Source: Xiphophorus maculatus
Lineage: Eukaryota; Chordata; Actinopteri; Cyprinodontiformes; Poeciliidae
Direction: 5' to 3'
DNA: 64,000 bases
NCBI RefSeq assembly: GCF_002775205.1
Contig: NC_036462.1
Span: 32,281,084-32,345,083 of the forward strand
Positions 1-10,388 of the stretch are shown one piece after another. The notes under the pieces were generated by a model that was not told the DNA's origin, did no database searches, and saw only the letters and a program-made list of their open reading frames with translations. The stretch's first letter is position 1. Every line of letters begins with the position of its first letter. The translations under genes and the position numbers were made by a program.

Positions 1-614
1 GGGGGATACCCTGCAAGCACAATGCATGCTAATATTTATTTATCACATACCAGAAAAAACAGCTACCTTCTGTTTATTCATATTCATGGTTGTATTTTCT
101 GTCTTTCTTTTAGGTTCAATGTCAAGAAGAGGTATGTGTAGCATCTCTTAAACATTGAGCTATACAGCAAGATCTAAGAAAATATGTGTTTGTCCTGAAT
201 ATTATTTTTTTATATGCTCTGCTTTTTTTCATTTCATGATAAGAGAGAACACATATCTCGGAGGAAGCGAAGGTCTTCCTCCAGAAAGACTATAAAGAAG
301 GGATGACCAGGGTGGGATCTCCACTGGTTGGAGCGGCATCCCAGGCCACTGGCTTGCCACCGTTTGTCATTGATGTATGTTTACCAAAGTTCTTTCTAGC
401 CATTCAATTTCAGAATTCAGAAGGCAAGATGCAATTTCATATAAAAATAAATTCAAACTTCCTGTTTTGTAACAAGACTTTTGTGTTTTTTAGAACTGGA
501 TTGGAAACTATAGAAGAAAAAAGCCATCTTCTTCTCAACCTAAAAACAAGAAGTTATACACCAAGGACCTGTCTGGTTACAACCTGTTCTGCAGGGATCA
601 GTTAAAGAACAAGG

Positions 615-1975
615 GTGAGAGAGGATTTACTGTAGCTGTTATGTTGACAAGCATTGTTGTGTGTATAGCTAGCCTGATCATTGCAATTCTCACTTACAGC
701 ACAGCCTTTGCTTTCTCCCCTTGACTCGGATTATCTCCTGCAGACGTTTCATTGTGCCAATCAGTAAACAGAAGGAGAAGTTGTTAAGACTGCCAATTTT
801 CTGTGCTGTTTTAGAATTGCAGTCCACCTGTAGTTGTAGCAAAGTAAAGGAAGCCATTCAGTCTTTGTTGGCCTTCCAAATATGGAATTAACATGGACAG
901 CTGCCTCGATGAGCTCAGGGCTTCTGTCTTTGTAGTGACAGATTTTATGTATTTATTTATTTTATTTTATTTATTTATTTATTTGCAGCAAATGCAATTT
1001 CAAGTAGAATTTTTGGCATTGAACTGGCACATGACATACGTCACAGACAAACATTAGCGATTGGGTAAAATTTAACACCTCTAGAGAGGTGTTAAATGAG
1101 TGTTAATTGAGCAATAGTGTCTCAATAGCCATAGCCCAGACCCTCTGGATGCTTCAATGTGTAGTACAATGGGTCATTTTTTTACCAGGCTATTCATAAA
1201 CTTAATTTTTGGAAAAAGTATCTTGCCTTAGTTATTTTGTAGTTGTGTAATACTTGCATTGTTCTGTTCGATTTACTTTCTAGAACAGTGGTTTCCAAAG
1301 TTGATTCTCAAGGGCTGGAACCTTCATGCCCTTGAGCCATGATTGAATCTAGGTTAACACACCTGGATTCAATCATGGCTCATTAGAAGGCCAAAGAAGA
1401 AAATTGACATGTTGAGGAGGTTACAACCACCAGACAGAGAAGTAAAACAAGCGGTCCTTATTGGAAGGACTTCATTCAGTATCCCTTTCCATGTAATAGG
1501 GGGTTTTTTTTGGACTTGTTTTAATCATACAATTCCATTTGAAATTGTATATATGGTTTTTATATCAGATTTATATTAGAAATAAATCTCTTTCCCTGTG
1601 ACAATTCTATTCAGTGTATCCCAACAGATACCTGCTTAGTTATTTGCAATTATGGTCTATGATGGAATAGTTACCGTAAAAACTTTGCAGAAGCAGATGC
1701 CAACTTACAACGAGAAATGAAACAAATATACCCTGAAGTATGGGAAATTGTCCTTTCGTTCATTAAAATTAATAAAGTACAATGTTGTGTTGATTAATAT
1801 TAGCCTTAAGAAAACCTTTAATCGTTCACACTTCACAATGTGTACTTGAGAAATACTGTTTAAGCCATGTCCTGGATACTTGTACTTCAAGTTTTTATAT
1901 TGCATTTTATTGTACTCATATTGAAAATATGTTGGAAAAACAATTTCAATAATTATATTTTATTCTTTGTATCAG
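615..1975 (+). other. Intron of the left decayed gene, with repeats
   Basis: No coding signal is seen. It holds a copy of a dispersed repeat at about 795-1065 that recurs at 25822-26115, a TTTA-rich run at about 950-985, a 13-bp-arm palindrome at 1070-1097, and a partial hAT-like MITE from 1286. The missing half of the HMG-like domain could have been here but was not found. Confidence 0.5.
1286..1480. mobile_element. Partial hAT-type MITE
   Basis: The start CAGTGGTTTCCAAAGTTG matches the terminal repeat of the fuller copies at 9727-9920 and 31796-33279. The right end has decayed. Inside is a near-perfect inverted repeat around GCCATGATTGAATC at about 1338-1380. Confidence 0.5.
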
Positions 1976-3024
1976 ACCCCGGGAGGAAAATTAGGACACC
2001 AACTGTGGAAGACATTTTGAATGCAATGTGTGCAAATGGTAAGTTTGTTGCATGTCTATCCTGAAAGTCCTCCATTACAATGTTGTTATGTATGTTATGT
2101 GGGTATATTACAAAGCGCACTACACCCTCGGTAACACAATATGTCTGGTCTTCCTTAGGAAAATATGTATTCCGGATGATTTATAGGTTTTCAGATACAA
2201 AAAGTGTGGGGAGTCCAGCTTTGTCTTTAGGTTACTCTGACGTACAACCAGATATGTTTAAGAAATTATAAATATTCCATACTTAGATAAATCACATACG
2301 CTTTGGGGTACGTGTATTGGGTGATCTCATTAGTGAGGATGTAACACCTTTCAAAATGTTCTATATGGCTATTATGTATAGTTGGATTATAGCTGTACTG
2401 TCATGTCAATGTCTGCAAGATTCATCTCGGCATTGATATTGTGGTTGTACAAAAATGTATGTGTAATATAGTGCATGTGATGCGTTTCTCATGCTAAGAC
2501 TGTTGAACAAATGTAGTTGTGACAATTAGCAAGTTGGCAAGTCTCACAACAGCTGATGTTCCCTCTGAACAATAGTCACATTCACAAATGCGGAATACAG
2601 AAATATTTTATTGTGAGCTGTTAAAAGTAATAGTTGCAGCTGGTGTCACAGCTGACATAAATCCGAATACTTTGCAGCACTATGTTTGGTTATGTTTTAT
2701 TGCTTATTCAAACCACTTGAGGTGGAGACCATCAGTCACACAACAAAACACAGAAAACTCTCATTCCCTATGTACATCAACCACATTTCCAGCTTTAATT
2801 ACACATGCAAACATTAAAGAAATTATTAAATTAGATGTACCACAAAATACAGTAGTACAGAACTAAAGCATAGATGCTTGTCTTGCATCACTTGTTTAAC
2901 TTTAAGGAAGTAGAAGACATCTCAAATTACGGAACTAATGAATGAGCAGGCAATAATTTGTTTTCAACATAAAAAAAAAATTGCAGAAATAATTACATAC
3001 AAATCACACTAACCAATAGCTTAA

Positions 3025-3198
3025 AGTGGGGGTTCCCAAAATTGTTCCTCAATGGCCAGCACCTTGCATTTCTTAGTTCTGTTCCTGGTTTAATGCAAGG
3101 CCTATGAATAGGTTGACATGATGAAAAGTTTGTAACTTCCACCGGTGAGAGAACTAAAACATGCAGGATGCCCATCCTCAGGGCCCTAATTTTGATGA
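3025..3198. mobile_element. Degenerate hAT-type MITE
   Basis: The sequence GTGGGGGTTCCCAAAATTG at the left and the ACTAAAACATGCAGGATGCC stretch near the right match the same palindromic MITE family seen at 9727 and 31796. The ends are too diverged to show a target duplication. Confidence 0.5.
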
Positions 3199-3542
3199 CA
3201 ATGAATAAAAATAAAAAGTATTAATAATAAAACTGTTTCAATATGTTTAAATATGCTGTTTACACAGAACTGATAGTAACGCTTGAGTTCAACATATTCC
3301 CGTATAAAGTATAATATGTTAAACGTTACTTGAAGGTATGACCTACCTTGAGATCACATTGCAACTAAACTGTTAATTCTTCTTTAGATGAGCGGAGCGT
3401 AACAGAGCCTATGGGTTTGACGGAAGTGCTGTCAAGAGAACCGACTACAGATGGTATGCATTTAAATAAATTAAGGCATTATGCTTCTTTTATGTTTTTT
3501 AAACTACATTTGTCAATAAATGACTTATTTTTCTTTATTTAG

Positions 3543-3755
3543 ATACTACGGATGTTTGCAACATCTGTTGAACAGACGTTCATCACTGAACATCTGTTCA
3601 GTGATGAGAAAAAAAATGCCAAGAAGAAGTGGCGTGAGTGGCGACGTTGCAACACATGTGAGCAGTGGTCACACCTGGCATGTGGATTCAAGAAAAACTG
3701 AAAAATTGTCTGCACTGGGACTGCAAAAAAGACACTTCTAATTTGGTCACAGTTG
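3543..3755 (+). pseudogene. Broken PHD-finger-like exon
   Basis: After the acceptor ending at 3542 the expected frame reads DTTDVCNIC and then hits TGA. One base on, the reading frame gives WREWRRCNTCEQWSHLACGF and then stops again. In a third frame the sequence continues KNCLHWDC. Together these are the cysteine and histidine pairs of a PHD-type zinc finger (C-x2-C, C-x2-C-x4-H-x2-C, C-x4-C) spread over shifted frames. This suggests a zinc-binding domain that has been broken by small indels. A different explanation would be unseen short introns. Confidence 0.45.
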
Positions 3756-3840
3756 TGACATCTGACATCTGTCAATGTTAGCATTTCCTGTAGTTTTTTC
3801 TTAAACAATTGATAAATGTACAATGCATCAATAAAAGCTT

Positions 3841-4584
3841 TTGTATTGAAAAGATATTCTGTCAAATGTGAGTTCTTTAAATAGTAACAAACATTTGGGT
3901 ATCAAACGAACACATCAGTGAGCATGTTAGCTGAACTCATTACTATTACACTTGAAAAATGTCCACATGGTAGCACAGATAATACCCTTTAGCAAAAGAA
4001 TGAGTAAGATCTTTCCTTTTACATAAACAAATTGACCAGGTTAGAAGACGACACGTTCAGGTAAAGGCACTTTCTCCCTTCGCGAAATCGTTAGGACAGG
4101 CATGTTGATAGGACACAGCTGGAGAAGATCCCAGTGTGGGATGCAGTAGTTCCACAACGTCACGTTACTATTGGTTATCAATGGGTGACACGCCACGTGA
4201 CCAGTTACACACTTTTTGCCGCTTAATGAAAACTATTAATACGATTTGACATTAGGATTTCATTCTGTCTGATAATTTCAATTTATGACTGGAAAATGTG
4301 ATTTACTTACTTTAACAGAATTTACTACCCACTCAGACTGGTGAGTTCAATCATGACATCGCCCCGTGTGTCAATGCACCCGCGATGGGGCGCATTCCAT
4401 TTCAAATATTGAACGTGTGCCGCAACAATAAGACCCTGTGAGTTGTAAGTGCGAGGCTGTTATAAAGTAATGTATATGGTCATTGAGAGTATAATTGTAG
4501 TGTGTAGTGTTTTAAACTATGATCAGGGCTTCACGTTTTTCTCATATTTAGTTTAGCTGCACTATTACAGATAGTATGTGCTAA
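3841..4584. other. Intergenic stretch with a promoter-like patch
   Basis: No open frame is supported. The part at about 4075-4240 has raised CpG, an ATTGG box (4168-4172) and a CACGTGACC E-box (about 4195), and 4355-4450 is also CpG-richer than its surroundings. These could be remnants of a promoter, but no transcript start can be assigned. Confidence 0.3.
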
Positions 4585-5516
4585 CAAGGAGAAGCTGTAT
4601 GGGAGAGTGATGCAAAAGAAGCCTTTTCAGCAATTACGCCTCAAACAGAGCCGCTTGAGGTCTGCAAAAGCACATTTGGACGAGCCAGCTTCATTTTGGA
4701 ATAAGGTCCTGTGGACTGAAGAAACAAAGATTGAGTTGTTTGGTCATAAAAAATGCATTATGCATGGCGGGGGGGGGAAACAGCATTCCAAGAAAAACAC
4801 TTGCTACCCACTGTAAAATTTGGTGGAGGTTCCATCATGCTTTGGGGCTGTGTGGCCAATGCTGGTACTGGGAATCTTGTTAAAGTTGAGGGTCACATGG
4901 ATTCCACTCAATATTAACAGATTCTTGAGAATAATGTTCAAGAAGCTGATACGAAGTTGAAGTTATGCCGGGGATGGATATTTCAGCAAGACAATGATCC
5001 AAAACACCGCTCCAAATCTACTCAGGCATTCATGCAGAGGAACAATTGCAATGTTCTGGATGGCCATCCCAGTCCAGACCTGAATATCACTGAACATCTG
5101 GGATGATTTGAAGCGGACTGTCCATGCTCGGCAACCATCACACTTAACTCAACTGGAATTGTTTTGTAAAGAGGAATGGTCAAAAATACCTTCATACAGG
5201 ATCAAAGAACTCATTAAAAGCTACAGGAAGCAACTACAGGCTGTTATTTTTGCAAAAGGCAGATCTAATAAATATTAATGTCACTTTTCTGTTGAGGTGC
5301 CCATATTTTTGCACCTGTCAAATTTTCTGTTAATGCGTACTGCACATTTTCTGTTAGTCCAATAAACCTAATTTATTTCTGTGTCTAATGGAAACAGAAA
5401 TATTACTGTGTCCATTAGATATATCAAACTGAAGTAGCTTTTGTAAACACCCAAATATTTATACATAAAAATGATTGAGATTAATAGAGGGGCCCAAACT
5501 TTTTCATATGACTGTA
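4585..5516 (+). mobile_element. 5'-truncated Tc1/mariner element
   Basis: The translation shows Tc1 transposase pieces in order: KKPFQQLRLKQSRLRSAKAH, then SFWNKVLWTEETKIELFGHK, GGGSIMLWGCVA, and IFQQDNDPKHRSK, with shifts and stops between them. The N-terminal DNA-binding part and left terminal repeat are missing. The right terminal repeat ends CCCAAACTTTTTCATATGAC at about 5494-5513, followed by TGTA. The copy is dead and lies between the two convergent genes. Confidence 0.9.
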
Positions 5517-6681
5517 TGTTGCCGCTTTCTCAGGTAGGTTACAAACAGTTATGTCATAATGCCCCAGCCGGCATACCTAGGTGGGCCCCATAAGGGAAAA
5601 AAGAGGGCAGACAGTATAGGTCCCAAAATGGTTTGTTACCATTTTCCATAGTGGCCCATATATTTTTTTTATGTAAGCAGAGACAAATCACATAAGACTA
5701 CATGTCAGAATTTTCTGACATACAGTTGGTGTTATTCAGACTCTCTGTCTTTATATTCCTGCCTGATCCGTCCCGCTGTGTGCTTACATTTTAATGTAAT
5801 ATCTGGTGTGAAGGACGTCAATATTCGCGTTGCCCTCCTGAAAAACGCAAACATCAACACTAATGTTAACTGCTCTATAACCTTTTAAACAACCAGGAAT
5901 GTACATGTCCTTACAGTTGCAAAACTAAATGCAAATCTAACAGTAAGATAATTCTCACTAGTCTGTGCAGCCATCTGAGTGGTGGAGCAGTGGAAGGAGC
6001 GCGTAGACAGCAAACACTCAACCTGGATGCTGGTGTGAGGGGTCTCCTAAAAAAGTAGTCAATCATCCAACTGCAGATTATATATTATGGTGCTGCTGGC
6101 ATTCTTACTAAAACCAGGAAGGTAAATCAAATAAACCAGTTTGTAAGTCCCTACACAGGCTACAAATAGTCCATATTGTAAGTTTTGAAATCTGTCTGAA
6201 ATATCACAGAAACACTGACGTAGCTCTTAATGAATTTTTAATACAGAGTAGTGCCCTTCAAAATAATGTAATTCTTGGATAACAGTCAAATATTTCTCAA
6301 ATATGAACATCACAAAATTTTAGTCCACTACGTTTTAGTTATTTCGTTGTTGTGCCCAAATTTAAAGATATTATGTAAAGCACATTATGCAGCATCTCAA
6401 AATTAAGAGTTAAATTCAAACTGTAAATGAAGTTTAGTCATTAACAATGTCATACTGAACAAGAACATTAATAAATGTGAAAAAGAGTACAAAGCTGTAA
6501 TGAGTAAAACTAAAATGCCCTTGATTATATATAGCTTGACTTAAAAAACAGATATGTCTCAACAATATCAAAAGCAATAAACTGAGATGTTAGAACAAAA
6601 AGCTTATATGAAAATCATCAAACAATAAACTTTTTATACTGGAATATGTGCTCTTCACATAGGACAGTAAGTGGCCATAAA
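5517..6681. other. Intergenic, nothing clear
   Basis: AT-rich sequence with no supported gene. A short stretch at about 5565-5660 (GGTGGGCCCCATAAGGG, then GGTTTGTTACCATTTTCC) looks like a repeat fragment. The 3' UTR of the minus-strand gene that ends at 6682 probably occupies the right part, but I found no clear poly(A) signal. Confidence 0.4.
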
Positions 6682-7131
6682 TCATGAAGATGATTCACAA
6701 TCTATGCTGTTCTCTCCTTCGTCAACATTGTCGTCATCATCCTCTTCATCCTCTCCATCGTCAATGCTTTCATCATAGTCTATGTAATGTAGATCTGGAG
6801 ACATAAGTGCTTGAGAATGAGAGTTAAACTCTGGTAGGTGATGATTTGGAGGAGGGGCACCAACTTCAATAAACCTCTTGAACATGTTCATTGCACTGTA
6901 CATTTTCTTTTCTAACATGATAATGTTTTGATGAAGTACAGCTTTTGAACCAGGATCTGCAGTATCATTTATAGCTGAACTTAAATGTCCATGTTGTTGA
7001 TGAAGGTGAAGAATGACAGTGTTCATCTCTCTCTTAAGTAGAAGCTTTTCTTCAGCTGCTCTAGTCTTCAAATGCAGGGCTTCTATTGCTCGACTTTTTA
7101 GGTTCTTTGGAACAACACCATGATCTTCAAT
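6682..7131 (-). CDS. KDZ-derived gene, last exon with acidic tail
   Basis: The acceptor is TTATTTTAAAG, and the exon is open for 149 residues to the stop at 6682-6684. The first two thirds are helical (RAAEEKLLLKREMNTVILHL and more). The end is very acidic (DDGEDEEDDDDNVDEGENS), a common feature of nuclear proteins. It keeps an intact frame of 450 bases, which argues against long neutral decay. Confidence 0.7.
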   Translation of the reverse strand: MEDHGVVPKNLKSRAIEALHLKTRAAEEKLLLKREMNTVILHLHQQHGHLSSAINDTADPGSKAVLHQNIIMLEKKMYSAMNMFKRFIEVGAPPPNHHLPEFNSHSQALMSPDLHYIDYDESIDDGEDEEDDDDNVDEGENSIDCESSS

Positions 7132-10100
7132 CTTTAAAATAAGAGAACAATTGCAAGTGGAACCTTGTTAAAGCGTAGTAGCAACATAAAGTGAATAACA
7201 GCATGTAGAAAGTTGAATAAAACCTTTAGATCAATTCTACTCACTTGTTCATCAAACAATGTGTACAGCTGGGAGGAGGCATCACACAATTCTCGAAATT
7301 CTAAATGTGATGGAAAGATGCCAGTTTGTGGAGGCCACTGCAGATTATTGTACTCTGTAACAATCTTCTTCAGTTTTCTGTTACAGGCATTCACTTGCTT
7401 GGACAGCCTTATAGCAACTCCCTGTCCATCTGTAAAGAAAGAAGAAATATAAATACTAGTAAAAATAATACAATCAACACAATATGAAAACATGATACAA
7501 TAGTCATTTATTGAAGTATGTTAAACATAATAAAAGGTCAACATCTGAAATAGTGTTTATCTCAATTTGGATTTTGTGAACACAAGTAGTGGCAGCCAAT
7601 TCTACACAAGATATTCAACATGACACTAAAGTTCGCATAAGGAAATATCAGTTTGTAGGTCAAAATCTATTACTGCCAATAATTGAATGATATTTTAATT
7701 GTACTCTTAAAAAAGTTATCCTCAGAATATAAAGACTGATAGTTCTTACAGTGACTTAATATCTGCAGTAATGCATAAGATCATTGAATGTCCATTAGAA
7801 AATGGATGTATTACAATACTCACTTATCTGTGCCTATTTACAACGGGCATTAGGTGAAAGACAGGATACACCCAAGAAACATATTCATACACCAAAGATA
7901 AATAACCATACACATCAAAAGCACATACCCATGACAAAGGACAAGTTGGAATAAACCAGTCACTTCGTACACTGCATAAAGAAGCTTAAGTACCCAGAGT
8001 GAACATATGCATGGTGCAGGGATAACATAAAGATTAAATTTAGGTTTACCACATGCTGGGATTCAACCACAAGACCTTTGAGCTTCAATTTTGCTAATGA
8101 CCATACAGTCAAGAAAAGAAGTAGCGTTACCATTATATCTTCTTTTCAGGTTGAGAAGAGTGGTCCTCTCCCTTGCTTCATTTTGTGCTCGTCGTATCAG
8201 CTGACCTCTAAGTTCCTGGTCAACATCTCTCAGTGTTCTCTGGAAAATGTCATCCGAAGGGAGCCACCTTCGTTTTACACCATGGTGTCTCTCAATTATT
8301 CGAAGATCCCTGTCCAGCCTAACCACAACAAAAACAAACAAAAAAAACAAAACAACGCACAGTTTCTTTACTTCAGGCGAGAACTGTTGTTCAAATATAG
8401 AAGAGTACAAATATCTGTCTCTTACTGTTATTCATCTTCAATGAGTGACTCCTGTTTATGTGATCCGGATCTAAAAATGAAAACAAAGACTTTATATTGG
8501 CATAGCTTGTATAATTAGCTGAGCTTAATACTTTGTCATTAATGTGGCAACATTGTAAGTCTTGTGTAAGTATTTCACAATGTTTATACATTATCTTATG
8601 CATGTCTGAGGTTAGTGCCTAGTAGTGAGGCTGCTTCCCATAGGTGAGGTTAGGAACATGGAACAACCACCAAATCGAGACATTTGACTACATTTTTTTG
8701 TATTTACTACATGTCTTGAAAACTGCAGACCTTTGCAGCACCCTCATCATTACAGACACACCACCAATCTGCCTACTGATTTGGTATTCAAAAAAGGATC
8801 ATACCTGAGCTGGTTGATTTCGGTCAGCTTCATCACATAGTTCCTCTTCCATCTTGGAACAATCTCTGTAGATAAGTCAACAATGTATGTTATTGAACAA
8901 TCCAATATCTCTGTGAATAATTGGAAATAATACAAATTACATCAAAATTAGTGACCTTCGTCGGAAGTGATAATGGCGAAACTGGGAAATAGACTCTCCT
9001 ACTAGGGGTCTGTACAGCATATTAACCTGTAGTAAAAAGAGTCACAGTACTTATGTTTAATCTATTAATTCCAAAGGTACATAAGTAAAAAAAATAAATA
9101 AATAAATACTGTAAAAAAAAAAATTCTAAATGAGAAAGCAGTAAATAACACATCTAGTCTACTGGAAATGCCATCAGTGACATTAATTTAAAGAAATATT
9201 TAATATATTAAACAGAATAAAAAAGTTGCAATATTGTTGACATATTTACTAGGACATATCTTTTTCTCTCTACCTCCATAACAGTAAGATTGTTTTTCCA
9301 CCGTAAGGTGTTGATGAATCCCTCTACAGAGACCTGGCACTCCAAAGAAAGATGGACAAATAGCTCAAGAAGAGCCATTGAAAAAGCAGCCTGTGGCTTC
9401 TCCGGTGAAGCAGGCCAAAGGCCATACTTCAGAAGAGTGCAGACCTCAGGTTCGCATTTACAAAAAGAAACTGTGCAATTAATGAGATGACCTAAAAAGA
9501 CAAAGGAAGAAAAAGGATTCATTCCATTTTTTATCTCACAGAGTCAATAAATACACTGTTTTATAGAACTTGGAATTAAATCAGTCCACAATATGTGTTA
9601 TAATTATACTTTGATTTTATAAGTTGTATAACAAATACATGATATCCATATGAGGAGTTGATCTTTTTATTACTGCTCCCTTTAGGGACCACCGAGCCAC
9701 ATCTATGCTTCTAAGATGGAATAGGACAGGGGTGACCAAAATTCGTCCTCGAGCACCTTCATTCTGCATGTTTTAGTTCTCTCTGTGGTGGTGGTAACAA
9801 CCTTTCCAGCAGGTCAATGTTCTTCTACTGAGCCATCACTGGATCCAAGTGCATTAAACCAGGGACAGAACTAAAACCTGCAAAATGCTGGCCTTCGAGG
9901 ACCGACTTTGGGCACCACTGGTGTAGGATGTATTGGGATTACACCCTAGGAGCTGGCCCAATTGGCTGGGTAGAGGGAAGTCTGGGAATCCTTAATTATG
10001 CTGTTACTTGGGTGACCTGACCCCAGATAAGCAGAAGGCAATGGATGGATGATATATCCCTTCTTTAAACATGTACAAACCAACGCAGACTTGCCACTTT

Positions 10101-10328
10101 AACTGTGTTTAACTTAACATGTGTTGTCTTTAACTGAGCTTCCCCTCCAATCTATGTATTTATGTAGTTTTCTATATTTGTGTATCCAAGTATAAATAAA
10201 TAACAACAAAGAAGAATAAAAAGTTATTCCACAATAAAAAGTCACATAAACATATATTCACGTGGGACAAGATTAATAATCATAAAGTGAAAACATAAAT
10301 TTTACTAAATAAGATTTAGAATTTTGTA

Positions 10329-10388
<60 letters not shown>

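Larger units (their letters stand above)
244..3840 (+). pseudogene. Decayed multi-exon gene with homeodomain-like, HMG-like and PHD-like pieces
   Basis: I do not recognise this gene by name. Candidate exons with good GT-AG borders are 244-374, 494-614, 1976-2038, 3388-3453 and 3543 to about 3755, and the reading phase carries through each join. Exon 1 encodes ISEEAKVFLQKDYKEG, then TGLPPFVID. Exon 2 opens with NWIGNYRRKKP, which together with exon 1 resembles homeodomain helices (compare WFQNRR). It continues with LSGYNLFCRDQLKNK, which resembles the first helix of an HMG box, but the rest of the box is not found. Exon 3 encodes PGRKIRTPTVEDILNAM. The last exon has PHD-like cysteine pairs but needs two frame changes. 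An AATAAA at 3830-3835 fits a transcript end. The 5' part may lie left of the window. It faces the KDZ-derived locus at 6.7-11.7 kb. It could be an accessory gene of a transposon or a dying host gene; I cannot decide. Confidence 0.5.
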
